Shown here in pieces: positions 9,517 through 17,751 of a stretch of 42,950 nucleotides of DNA. Under the pieces are notes generated by a model, which searched no databases, was not told where the DNA came from, and was given only the letters and a program-made list of their open reading frames with translations. The stretch is taken from positions 1 to 42,950 of the forward strand of contig JANXXJ010000138.1 in the NCBI GenBank assembly GCA_025350665.1, given 5' to 3'. The DNA is from Gemmatimonadota bacterium (lineage in GTDB: Bacteria; Gemmatimonadota; Gemmatimonadetes; Gemmatimonadales; GWC2-71-9). Numbering within the stretch: position 1 is the first letter of the stretch; every line of letters begins with the position of its first letter. The translations under genes and the position numbers were made by a program.

Positions 9517-10193
9517 TCGCTCACCCGCCACAACCCCAGGCTCTTGTCCCGGAAGATCCCATTTTGCTCGGTGCACTCTTCGACCATCAGTTCGGCCGGC
9601 TTCGGGAAATTGAACGGCGCCCGCTCGAGGTTGAGCGGCCGCCAGTCGCCAGTCGCGATGTCCACGTTGGCCGCCTCCTCGGGGAACGTGGTGGTCAGGA
9701 GGTACGTGAATCGGCCGGCGCGGATCCGCTGCAAGGCTCGTTCGATGTCGGCGTAGGAGAGGTGGACCAGACAGTCGCGGCAGAACAGGAGGTCGGCCTG
9801 CGGGAGAACCGACTGGGTCAGGTCGAGTTGAACGTACCTCCGGCCGGCTGACGACAGCCGGGTCCGGCAACGCTGCACCAACTCCGGCAAGAGGTCGGCA
9901 CCGAGGTACTGGGTTCCGACGGGCCACTCAACCGCCGCCATCCAGCCGCCGTCGCCGCAGGGGAGGTCGAGCACGGTCCGGATCGTGATCCGGCGGCAAA
10001 GATCGGGCAGCGCCCGGCGGATCGCCGCGGTCTGCGCGAGGTCCGAGCCACCCCCCGATGCCGATGGGGCCTGCCAGTGATTGGTCTCGAGAATCCGGCG
10101 GAAGGTCGCTTCGGTCGAGAGTTCGCTGCGGGCCCCCGGTCCCCGCGTGAAATGCTCGGGATCGAACGGCACCGCAAAGCGCCGGGACTTCAC
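9504..10193 (-). CDS. SAM-dependent class I methyltransferase
   Basis: VLDLPCGDGGWMAAVEWPVGTQYLGADLLPELVQRC (SAM motif I) and DLLFCRDCLVHLSY. GTG start at 10193 overlaps the DinB stop (GTGA). Confidence 0.8.
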   Translation of the reverse strand: MKSRRFAVPFDPEHFTRGPGARSELSTEATFRRILETNHWQAPSASGGGSDLAQTAAIRRALPDLCRRITIRTVLDLPCGDGGWMAAVEWPVGTQYLGADLLPELVQRCRTRLSSAGRRYVQLDLTQSVLPQADLLFCRDCLVHLSYADIERALQRIRAGRFTYLLTTTFPEEAANVDIATGDWRPLNLERAPFNFPKPAELMVEECTEQNGIFRDKSLGLWRVSDLPG

Positions 10194-10771
10194 GGCCGCC
10201 GTCCAGCGTCGGGACGTTCCGTGGCGAGATGCGGTCCGGGACCCGGGAGCGCGGGCCACGATGCGCCGAGGCCCCCCGGGTAGACCACGATCGCGCCGTT
10301 GGCCGCGAGTCCACCGGTATCGGCCGTCGGTCCATAGGTGGAATAGAGCGCCACGCCGCGCCACCTCAGGAAGGCCGTCAGCTGGCCGCGATGATGGGCG
10401 GTATGTACCAGCCGCCGGACCATGACCCAGGCGCGCGACCGGCGGACCTCGAAAAAGCTGGTCGCCTCATCCCACCATCCGGCCTCCACCACCCGCAGCC
10501 GCTCCAGCCGCAAGGCCGACACGTCACCGTAGTGCGCCACGAATGCCGGGATCGTCTCAACGGCCGGAAGCGGAGTCCGCTCGACCGGAAGATCCAGCAT
10601 CTTCGTCATCCAGGCGTCTTCGGAAAGGCACTGATGGACCATGTGCTCGTGCGGGGTGCGCGCTCGGGGCTCCGGGCGCCGGTCGAAATCGGCCGCGGAA
10701 CACTGGGCCCACACGCCGAGGGTCTTGAGCCGCTCGGTGTCGTAGGCGTCGATGAGAAAATCGGGATTCAT
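10190..10771 (-). CDS. DinB family protein
   Basis: HEHMVHQCLSEDAWM and RRLVHTAHHRGQLTAFLRWRGV typical of the DinB/YfiT fold with metal-binding His. Confidence 0.85.
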   Translation of the reverse strand: MNPDFLIDAYDTERLKTLGVWAQCSAADFDRRPEPRARTPHEHMVHQCLSEDAWMTKMLDLPVERTPLPAVETIPAFVAHYGDVSALRLERLRVVEAGWWDEATSFFEVRRSRAWVMVRRLVHTAHHRGQLTAFLRWRGVALYSTYGPTADTGGLAANGAIVVYPGGLGASWPALPGPGPHLATERPDAGRRP

Positions 10772-10850
10772 GGTCCCGGACTCGCGGCAGGTGGAAGAGA
10801 CCCCAAGATAACCCTGAGGCCGGCTTCACTCCGGCTTCACCGCCACCCGT

Positions 10851-10879
10851 TTGACATCCGCGGAATCGGGAGGCACTAT
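10851..10879 (+). promoter_or_regulatory. Putative sigma70-type promoter for the EF-G-like gene (TTGACA-17-CACTAT)
   Basis: Consensus -35 at 10851-10856 with 17-nt spacer to 10874-10879 (weak -10); SD AAGGAGG at 10899-10905 before ATG 10912. Confidence 0.45.
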
Positions 10880-10911
10880 CAGATCAACCCCACCGTCGAA
10901 GGAGGCTCCCC

Positions 10912-12960
10912 ATGAAGCTCTATGGCTCGGATGCGATCCGGAACGTGGCGTTCGTCGGCCACGGTTCCGCCGGCAAAACGACGCTTGTCGACGCTCTCGC
11001 CTTCGTGGCAGGCTCCACCAAACGCCACGGCACCATCAAAGACGGCACCACGCTCACCGACACCTCCGCCGACGAAATCGAACGCAAGCACTCGATCAGC
11101 CTGGGGCTCGGCTACGCCGAGTGGATGGACTGCAAACTGAACCTGCTCGACACCCCCGGATTCCTGGACTTCTACGGCGAAGTGGCGTCGGCCCTGAGTG
11201 TCGCCGATGCGGCCGTCGTGGTGCTGAGCGGCACCGGCGGGGTCGAAGTCGGCACCGAAAAGGTCTGGGAGGATTGCGACCACCATCACCTTCCCCGGAT
11301 TCTCTTCGTGTCGCAGATGGACAAGGAACACGCCAACTTCGACCGGGTGTTCAATGATGTGAAGGAGCACCTGACGCCGAAGGTGCTGCCGGTGGAAATT
11401 CCGGTCGGTGACGGCGCCGCGTTCAAGGGGATTCTGAATCTCTTCACCGGCACCTGTCAGATGTTCAAGCCGGGCTCGAAGACCGGCGAGTATGAGGAGG
11501 GCCCGGTGCCGGCCGCCTATCAGGAGATGTTCGAGAAATACGCCGACCAGTTCACCGAAGCGGTCGCCGCCACCGACGAGACGCTGATCGAGAAGTACCT
11601 GGCCGGCGAAAAGCTCGCCCGGGAGGAAGTCGTCCCGGCGATGAAGAGGGCGATTCTGGCGGGGGACATCGTGCCGCTCTTCTGCGGGGCCGGCGAGCAT
11701 CTCTACGGCGTGCGGACCCTGCTCACCGAGATGGTCGAGTTGTTTCCCTCGCCACTCGAGATCCCCGTCCCGGCCGAAGGTCCGCTGGTGGGCCGCGTCT
11801 TCAAGATCATGTCCGAGCCCCATGTCGGTGACGTGAGCCTGTTCCGGATCTATGCCGGCCACATCAGGAGCGGCGAAGAGGTCTGGAACCACGAGCACAG
11901 TGTGGCTGAGAAGCTGGGCCACCTGTCGGTCCAGCAGGGCAGGGACCGGGTCGAAGTGGCCGAGCTCAATCCCGGCGATATCGGTTCCGTCACCAAACTC
12001 CGCGACACCCACACCAACGACACGTTCTGCCGCAAGGATCACCAGATCCACCTCGAGCCGATCGCCTTTCCCGAGGCCGAAGCGACGTCGGCTGTGGTGG
12101 TGAAGCAGCGGGGTGAGGAGGACAAGCTCGCGGCCGGGCTCCACAAGCTTCGCGAAGAGGATCCCACCTTTCATTTCGAGTACAACTCGGAATTGGGGCA
12201 GACTCTCATTCACGGTCTGGGCGAGCGGCACTTCGACATCATTCTGGGCCGGCTGCAGAAGAAGTACGGCGTCCACGCCGAGCTCACTCGCCCCAAGGTC
12301 GCCTACCGCGAAACGATCAAAGCCGTGGCCGAGGGGCAGGGCAAACACAAGAAGCAATCCGGTGGCCGGGGTCAGTATGGCGACTGCTGGGTCAAGCTGG
12401 CGCCGCGACCGCGGGGAGAAGGGTATCTGTTCGTCAACAGCATCGTGGGCGGCGTGATCCCCGGCAAGTTCGTTCCCGCCGTGGACCGGGGCATCCAGGA
12501 AGCCGCCGCCCGCGGGTCACTGGCCGGATATCCGATGGTGGACTTCCAGGCCGAATGCTACGAAGGCAGCTATCACGACGTCGATTCGAACGAAATGTCG
12601 TTCAAGATGGCCGGCATTCTGGCCTTCCGGCATGTGGCGCCCCAGGCCCGGCCGATCCTGCTCGAACCGATCGTAGCGGTGGACGTCTTCACCCCGAGCG
12701 AAATGCTGGGGGACGTGCTCGGCGATCTCAGTCCCCGGCGGGCGCACATCCTTAACACCGAAACGGTGGGCCGGCTCACCCGGGTCAGTGCCCTGGTGCC
12801 CGAGGCCGAGTTGTACAAGTACGCCACGGCCCTGCACTCCATGACGCACGGACGGGGCACCCACCGGGAGAAATTCCACGGGTACTCCGAAGCCCCGGCC
12901 GAGGTGGCCACCAAGGTCGCGGCTGAGAACAAGGACCGGTTCAAACACCACGAGGATTGA
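10912..12960 (+). CDS. Elongation factor G-like translational GTPase (EF-G2-like)
   Basis: GHGSAGKTTL P-loop, DTPGFLDF, full EF-G domain order with SGGRGQYGDCWVKL and GSYHDVDSNEMSFKMAG; strong SD. Confidence 0.9.
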   Translation: MKLYGSDAIRNVAFVGHGSAGKTTLVDALAFVAGSTKRHGTIKDGTTLTDTSADEIERKHSISLGLGYAEWMDCKLNLLDTPGFLDFYGEVASALSVADAAVVVLSGTGGVEVGTEKVWEDCDHHHLPRILFVSQMDKEHANFDRVFNDVKEHLTPKVLPVEIPVGDGAAFKGILNLFTGTCQMFKPGSKTGEYEEGPVPAAYQEMFEKYADQFTEAVAATDETLIEKYLAGEKLAREEVVPAMKRAILAGDIVPLFCGAGEHLYGVRTLLTEMVELFPSPLEIPVPAEGPLVGRVFKIMSEPHVGDVSLFRIYAGHIRSGEEVWNHEHSVAEKLGHLSVQQGRDRVEVAELNPGDIGSVTKLRDTHTNDTFCRKDHQIHLEPIAFPEAEATSAVVVKQRGEEDKLAAGLHKLREEDPTFHFEYNSELGQTLIHGLGERHFDIILGRLQKKYGVHAELTRPKVAYRETIKAVAEGQGKHKKQSGGRGQYGDCWVKLAPRPRGEGYLFVNSIVGGVIPGKFVPAVDRGIQEAAARGSLAGYPMVDFQAECYEGSYHDVDSNEMSFKMAGILAFRHVAPQARPILLEPIVAVDVFTPSEMLGDVLGDLSPRRAHILNTETVGRLTRVSALVPEAELYKYATALHSMTHGRGTHREKFHGYSEAPAEVATKVAAENKDRFKHHED

Positions 12961-13105
12961 GGTCGTAACGTTTGATTGCAGGGCATCGGATCGTTTCGTT
13001 GCACGTCCACCGGTGGTGTTCCAGGTAACGTGATGCGGCAGGTGCAGTTGCGTTGGTGGCGCATCGATTGCGACTGGGGGAATCGTCTCCAGCCTCGAGT
13101 CCTCA

Positions 13106-13477
13106 ATGCGTCGCCTTGCCCCCGTTGTCCTCCTGCTCGGCCCAGCCTGCGCGACCGGCGCCACCGCGCCCAGTGCATCCATCAGCCTCCACAATCCGGT
13201 CCAGGCCACGGCGGACCTCCAGTTCACCCCCAGGGAATTCACCGTCAGCGTGGGTGATTCGGTGACCTTCGTGTTTGGATCGGTGAGCCACAGCGTCGAG
13301 TTCCAGAAGGGCGAGGAACTGAAGGCCTACTACGGCGGCGCCAGTTCCGCCGGCGCGCCGGCGAACGTCGACGTGAGCGCCAACGCGACGGCCGTCCGGG
13401 CCTTCCCGACGAAGGGTTCGTTCAAGTACCGCTGCACCGTACATGCCGGGATGCTGGGAGAAATCACGGTTCAATAG
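13106..13477 (+). CDS. Cupredoxin/plastocyanin-like copper-binding lipoprotein
   Basis: Lipobox-like LLGPAC; SHSVEF ... FKYRCTVHAGMLGEI gives the His/Cys/His/Met type-1 copper ligand pattern. Confidence 0.8.
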   Translation: MRRLAPVVLLLGPACATGATAPSASISLHNPVQATADLQFTPREFTVSVGDSVTFVFGSVSHSVEFQKGEELKAYYGGASSAGAPANVDVSANATAVRAFPTKGSFKYRCTVHAGMLGEITVQ

Positions 13478-13507
13478 GGCTGGTCGCGGACTATCTTCCG
13501 GGGACTC

Positions 13508-14764
13508 ATGTCCCCGGTTCAGTTCCTCAAACGATTCGTCGGCTCGGTGGCGGTGGATCTCGCCCCGTTGCGGGCCTCCCGCGACTATCGCTGGCTCCTG
13601 TCGGCCCAGTCGATCTCCTCGCTGGGCAGTTCCATCACGTACGTGGTGCTGCCCTGGCAGATCTATCAGCTGACCCGTTCCTCGGTGTTGGTCGGACTGG
13701 TCGGTGTGGCCGAATTCGTTCCCATGCTGGTGATGGCGTTGGTGGGCGGGAACCTCGCCGACCGGTTCGATCGTCGTCGCCTGGTCCGCATCGCCGATGG
13801 CGGGCTGGGGTTGGTGGCGGTGCTGCTGATGGCGAATGCCCTCCGGGCGGCGCCCAGTGTTCCGGTCATCTTCGTGCTGGCCAGTCTCTCCGCGGCGCTC
13901 TCCGCCCTGGCCCGGCCGGCTCGGGACTCGATGGTGCCGAGGATCGTCCCGGCCGACCTGATGTCGGCGGCCGCGGCGCTCGGCAGTCTGGTCTACAGCC
14001 TCAGTTGGGTCGCCGGTCCCGCCGTGGCGGGCTTGATTGTGGCCCGGCTGGGGCCGGCTTTCGGGTTTGGGGTAGACGCGGTCAGTTACCTCGCCTCGGT
14101 GCTCATGCTGTCGATGATCCGGCCGCTGCCGCCCCGGGATCCGGGGGGATCGATCGGCTGGTCGGCGCTGGTCCAGGGTTGGCGGTACGCCGCAAGCCGC
14201 CAGGAGTTGATCGGGACGTATGTGATCGACATGAACGCGATGTTTTTCGGGATGCCGATGGCGCTCTTCCCGGCGATGGCGGAACAGTTCGGCCCGGGGA
14301 CCGTCGGGCTGCTCTATGCGATGCCCGCGGTCGGCGTCGGACTGTGCAGTCTTACGTCAGGCTGGACGGCGAAGGTCCATCGCCATGGCCGGGCAGTGCT
14401 TTTCGCGGCGGCTGCCTGGGGGGCGGCGATCGTGGGGTTTGGCCTGGCGCGTTCGCTCCCCGTGGCGCTCCTTTGTCTCGCCCTGGCTGGGGCGGCGGAC
14501 TCAGTGAGCGGGATCTTCAGAATGACGATCTGGAACCAGACCATTCCCGATCATCTTCGGGGCCGGCTGGCCGGGATCGAGCAGGTCAGTTATCTGAGTG
14601 GTCCCTATCTGGGCAATGCGGAAGCCGGACTGGTGGCCGGAGCCTTCGGGGTGCGGGCGTCGGTGGTGTCGGGTGGTGTCCTGTGCGTCGTCGGGTCGGC
14701 GGTGATTGGAGCGCTGTTGCCGCGGTTCTATCGCTACGACGCGAGGCGGGGCGACTTGAGGTGA
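13508..14764 (+). CDS. MFS transporter (MFS_3/EntS-like)
   Basis: 12-TM-like hydrophobic protein; RDYRWLLSAQSISSLGSSITYVVLPWQIYQLT and GGNLADRFDRRRLV. Confidence 0.85.
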   Translation: MSPVQFLKRFVGSVAVDLAPLRASRDYRWLLSAQSISSLGSSITYVVLPWQIYQLTRSSVLVGLVGVAEFVPMLVMALVGGNLADRFDRRRLVRIADGGLGLVAVLLMANALRAAPSVPVIFVLASLSAALSALARPARDSMVPRIVPADLMSAAAALGSLVYSLSWVAGPAVAGLIVARLGPAFGFGVDAVSYLASVLMLSMIRPLPPRDPGGSIGWSALVQGWRYAASRQELIGTYVIDMNAMFFGMPMALFPAMAEQFGPGTVGLLYAMPAVGVGLCSLTSGWTAKVHRHGRAVLFAAAAWGAAIVGFGLARSLPVALLCLALAGAADSVSGIFRMTIWNQTIPDHLRGRLAGIEQVSYLSGPYLGNAEAGLVAGAFGVRASVVSGGVLCVVGSAVIGALLPRFYRYDARRGDLR

Positions 14765-14804
14765 CCCGGGTAAAGCCGGGCGTTCCCGGTTGATCGGTTG
14801 GTCT

Positions 14805-15239
14805 TCAATGAACCAGAGGATTTCGCGTGGTCAATCCAGGGAAACGGCTGAAGTCCCGGTCGGCGGTGCAGAGAGCCTGGACCCCGTGGTGCCGGCAGAG
14901 GGCGGCGATCCGGGCGTCGTGAACCTGGCCGCCAAGAATGCCGCCGCTTAGAATAGCATCCTTGAGCGTCTGCCAGTACCCCTCGCCCTCGCCGAGCAGG
15001 ACGAGCCCCGGCGCTTCGAGCCAGGCCTCGACCTGATCGATGGCGGCCTCGCGAGGGGTTGGGGGCCGGTAGACCCGGGGATGGGTGGCGATGCCGAGGA
15101 ATTCGTGGAGGCACGGCCACGGGATCGCCCACGGGACCGGGCCTTCAGCGGTTGCTTTGAGCCAGTCCCGTGCGGCCCCGTGCCAGGGCGAGTCTTCGCG
15201 GTGGGCGTACACCAGGATGTTCGTGTCCACCGCAATCAT
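14805..15239 (-). CDS. vapC: PIN-domain ribonuclease toxin (VapC-like)
   Basis: MIAVDTNILVYAHRED start, internal acidic residues, and CTADRDFSRFPGL end; overlaps the antitoxin stop. Confidence 0.88.
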   Translation of the reverse strand: MIAVDTNILVYAHREDSPWHGAARDWLKATAEGPVPWAIPWPCLHEFLGIATHPRVYRPPTPREAAIDQVEAWLEAPGLVLLGEGEGYWQTLKDAILSGGILGGQVHDARIAALCRHHGVQALCTADRDFSRFPGLTTRNPLVH

Positions 15240-15484
15240 TCGCCGCGGCCCTCGTAGATCCGCTGGCGGATCTGTTCCCAGTTGCCGGAAGCCAGGTCGG
15301 GCGCGAGGCCCTCGCCGCCAAACGACGCCTTCCGCATTTCGAAGCGCCCTCGCTTGGCGCGGCGGCTTCCGACCACCAGCCGAAGTCCTTCCTCGATCAG
15401 CGCGCGGAGGGACCGGTTTTCCCGCGTGGCCAATTGTCGGGCTTCAGCGAACAGGCTGTCTGATATCTCGACGGTTGTTTTCAT
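15236..15484 (-). CDS. vapB: VapB-like antitoxin
   Basis: MKTTVEISDSLFAEARQLATRENRSLRALIEEGLRLVV is a ribbon-helix-helix VapB N-terminus; start chosen at 15484 with AGGAG SD; overlaps vapC. Confidence 0.82.
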   Translation of the reverse strand: MKTTVEISDSLFAEARQLATRENRSLRALIEEGLRLVVGSRRAKRGRFEMRKASFGGEGLAPDLASGNWEQIRQRIYEGRGE

Positions 15485-15520
15485 ATATCGTCCCACTCCT
15501 GTCGGTATGGGAAGATATAT
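15483..15520 (-). promoter_or_regulatory. Likely VapBC autoregulatory operator: 13-bp inverted repeat (12/13), 12-nt spacer
   Basis: ATATATCGTCCCA (15483-15495) vs TGGGAAGATATAT (15508-15520) directly at the vapB start codon. Confidence 0.65.
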
Positions 15521-15637
15521 TGCCTCAAGTCCCGGCGCAACTACCCGGGCTGGATCGATCCTGGAGGCTTCGGATGAAATCGCGGGACAGGCGGTCATGG
15601 GCCCCAAGCGAGGGGGTCGCGGGCCGCTGTAGTAACC

Positions 15638-15662
15638 AAATTGCCGCCGGCCGCGGCAATTT
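15638..15662 (-). terminator. Perfect 10-bp hairpin AAATTGCCGC-CGGCC-GCGGCAATTT downstream of the flotillin gene
   Basis: Perfect inverted repeat with A/T-rich base, located between the flotillin stop and vapB. Confidence 0.6.
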
Positions 15663-15688
15663 TCTGCGTCAGGCGCGACGGGCCAAGT

Positions 15689-16945
15689 TCAAGACTTCTC
15701 GCCACCCCCGTCGAGCAGCCCACCCTTCGTCACCATCTGCGCGGCCAGCACCGTCTGAATCACCGAGGCAATGTTGTTGGTGACGTTTTCCGGCGCGCTG
15801 GTTCCCCCGCTCCCCGCGATCGAGATCATCCGGGCCTTGGCCAGCGCATCGGCGATGACCGGCACCAGGTCCGGCAGCATTTCGATCTGCCGATACCGGA
15901 AATAGGCGTCGCCGCTCTCCTTGATCGCCTGATTCACCTTCCGAATGCTTTCCGACGTGGCGTCGGCGACGAGGCGAATCTTGATCGCATCGGCCTCGGC
16001 CTGGGCGGTGGCCTGGATCCGAACCCGCTCGCCGTCGGCCTTGGCCTGGGCGATCTGGGTGGCGTCGAGCTCGGCGGAGCGCTGGATTGACTGCGCTTCC
16101 TGGCGTTTGGCCTCGGCCTGGGCGATCAACGCCGCGTTGTTGGCCTTGGTCTGCTCCAGTTCACGCTGCCGGTCGGAAATGACCCGTTCGGCTTCGATCT
16201 GGGCTTCCTTGGCCCGCCGGGTTTGCTGGGCCGAAACAATGTCGGCGTTGGCCTGGGCCTCGGCGGCGGACTGCCGGCGCCGCGCTTCAGCCACTTCGGA
16301 AGCGACGACCTTGATGTTGAGCGAGTTGAAGACCAGCCCCAGGTCGGTCAGTTCGCGCGAGCACGCCTTCCGGATGATGATGGCCAGCGGGTCGTCGTCG
16401 TCGTCCTGTCCGGCGAAAGGGACCACGTCGGTGACCACGGGCACCACCGTGGCGGGGAGATTGGCCTTGTGCTTGACGGGCGCCTTCGCCGAGAAGAGCT
16501 GGTCGTGGGTCAGCAGGTTGATGGCCCGTCGGCCGGAGCTCGAGAGGAGGTCGGTCAGGGTGCTGAGCTGATCCGCCTCCGGCTTGGCAAAGTAGCGGTT
16601 GGCCGCGGTCTTGATCATTGTGTCGCTGTCCCCCACCGACACGATGGCGCTGGCCAGGATCCGGACCTTGATCGGGCGGGGCAGGTCGTCGTCGTCCACA
16701 TCCGCGGTCTGGTCGGTGATGTCCAGGTCGACGTTGATGACCTTGCTCGAGATCGAGGTTCCGGTGGTGAACAGCGGAATTTCCTTGGACTTGCCAGGCC
16801 CGCGGTAGATTACCGTCGACCCCTGGAGCCAGCTCACCATCCGGATGGTGCCGGCATCGACGTTCCGGAGGAACGACGAGACGATGAGGGGCAGCAGCCC
16901 CAGAACCCCGACCAGAATGGCGCCGATCACTGCGAACTCCGTCAT
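15689..16945 (-). CDS. Flotillin-like SPFH/band 7 domain protein
   Basis: N-terminal TM, SPFH region, long Ala/Glu/Gln coiled coil (EVAEARRRQSAAEAQANADIVSAQQTRRAKEAQIEAE). Confidence 0.85.
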   Translation of the reverse strand: MTEFAVIGAILVGVLGLLPLIVSSFLRNVDAGTIRMVSWLQGSTVIYRGPGKSKEIPLFTTGTSISSKVINVDLDITDQTADVDDDDLPRPIKVRILASAIVSVGDSDTMIKTAANRYFAKPEADQLSTLTDLLSSSGRRAINLLTHDQLFSAKAPVKHKANLPATVVPVVTDVVPFAGQDDDDDPLAIIIRKACSRELTDLGLVFNSLNIKVVASEVAEARRRQSAAEAQANADIVSAQQTRRAKEAQIEAERVISDRQRELEQTKANNAALIAQAEAKRQEAQSIQRSAELDATQIAQAKADGERVRIQATAQAEADAIKIRLVADATSESIRKVNQAIKESGDAYFRYRQIEMLPDLVPVIADALAKARMISIAGSGGTSAPENVTNNIASVIQTVLAAQMVTKGGLLDGGGEKS

Positions 16946-17628
16946 GGCCTCTCCTCGGAGCTTCCGCTCCCGATCCGTGATACTACACAGCGATTTCGCC
17001 CGGCGTCCACCTCTTCGACCCGGAGACGAGCGCCCCGGCGGACCCGGTCGCCCGCCCGATCGGCGGGGGCCAGGGTTCCCAGCAACTGGACGATCTGACC
17101 GTCGAGCTCGACCTTCACGATGCCCTGGCCGGCCTGATCGAAGTCGGTGTCGGCCAGGACCTCTTCGTAGAGCGTGGATTCCAGGCTGAGCGCCGGCCGG
17201 GATTCGAACCTGAGGAGGAAATTCCAGATCGGCCCGACCAGAAAGCGCTCAAAGGCCAGGCCTCCCGCCACCGCGATCAGCAGAACCAGGGGCTCGAACA
17301 GGAATGCCTTGGCCAGCAGGCCGCTGGCGCCGGCCCCAACCAGGACGCTGAACCAGACCCGCGGCGAGGCCCAGGCCCACGCCGACTTGCCGAACCCCTT
17401 GGGCGCACCGGGATGGTGGTGGGCGACCTGGTGACCGGCCGCTTGGCCAGCGCTGGCCGCACCATGGCCGGCTGGGCCGTGGCCGGCGTGGCCCTGGTGC
17501 CCACCCCCATGGTGGCTGGGTGAGTGCGATTGGCCGGAACCATGGGAATGCCCCTGACCAGCGGCCCGCAGTCCCATGACCGCGAGGCCCAACCCGCCGA
17601 GGGCGAGAGAAAAACTGTAGGCATCCAT
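16942..17628 (-). CDS. NfeD-like membrane protein with OB-fold C-terminus and His-rich linker
   Basis: ATG 17628 (MDAYSFSLALGG); TM helices; C-terminal QGIVKVELDGQIVQLLGTLAPADRAGDRVRRGARLRVEEVD; ATGA overlap with flotillin. Confidence 0.7.
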   Translation of the reverse strand: MDAYSFSLALGGLGLAVMGLRAAGQGHSHGSGQSHSPSHHGGGHQGHAGHGPAGHGAASAGQAAGHQVAHHHPGAPKGFGKSAWAWASPRVWFSVLVGAGASGLLAKAFLFEPLVLLIAVAGGLAFERFLVGPIWNFLLRFESRPALSLESTLYEEVLADTDFDQAGQGIVKVELDGQIVQLLGTLAPADRAGDRVRRGARLRVEEVDAGRNRCVVSRIGSGSSEERP

Positions 17629-17696
17629 CGTGAGTGGCTTTCCGGCCTCAAACATAGCGGCCCGGGCGTTTGACGACTGGCCGGACCTCCCAATCT

Positions 17697-17727
17697 GGTA
17701 TACAATCTTGTATCCCGGTACCGGGAT
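17697..17727 (+). promoter_or_regulatory. Overlapping dyads upstream of the first S9 peptidase gene
   Basis: GGTATACAA-TC-TTGTATCCC (8/9 match) overlaps the perfect 16-bp palindrome ATCCCGGTACCGGGAT (17712-17727); SD AAGGAGG follows. Confidence 0.5.
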
Positions 17728-17751
17728 CCCAGTCATATGTAAGGAGGCAGT

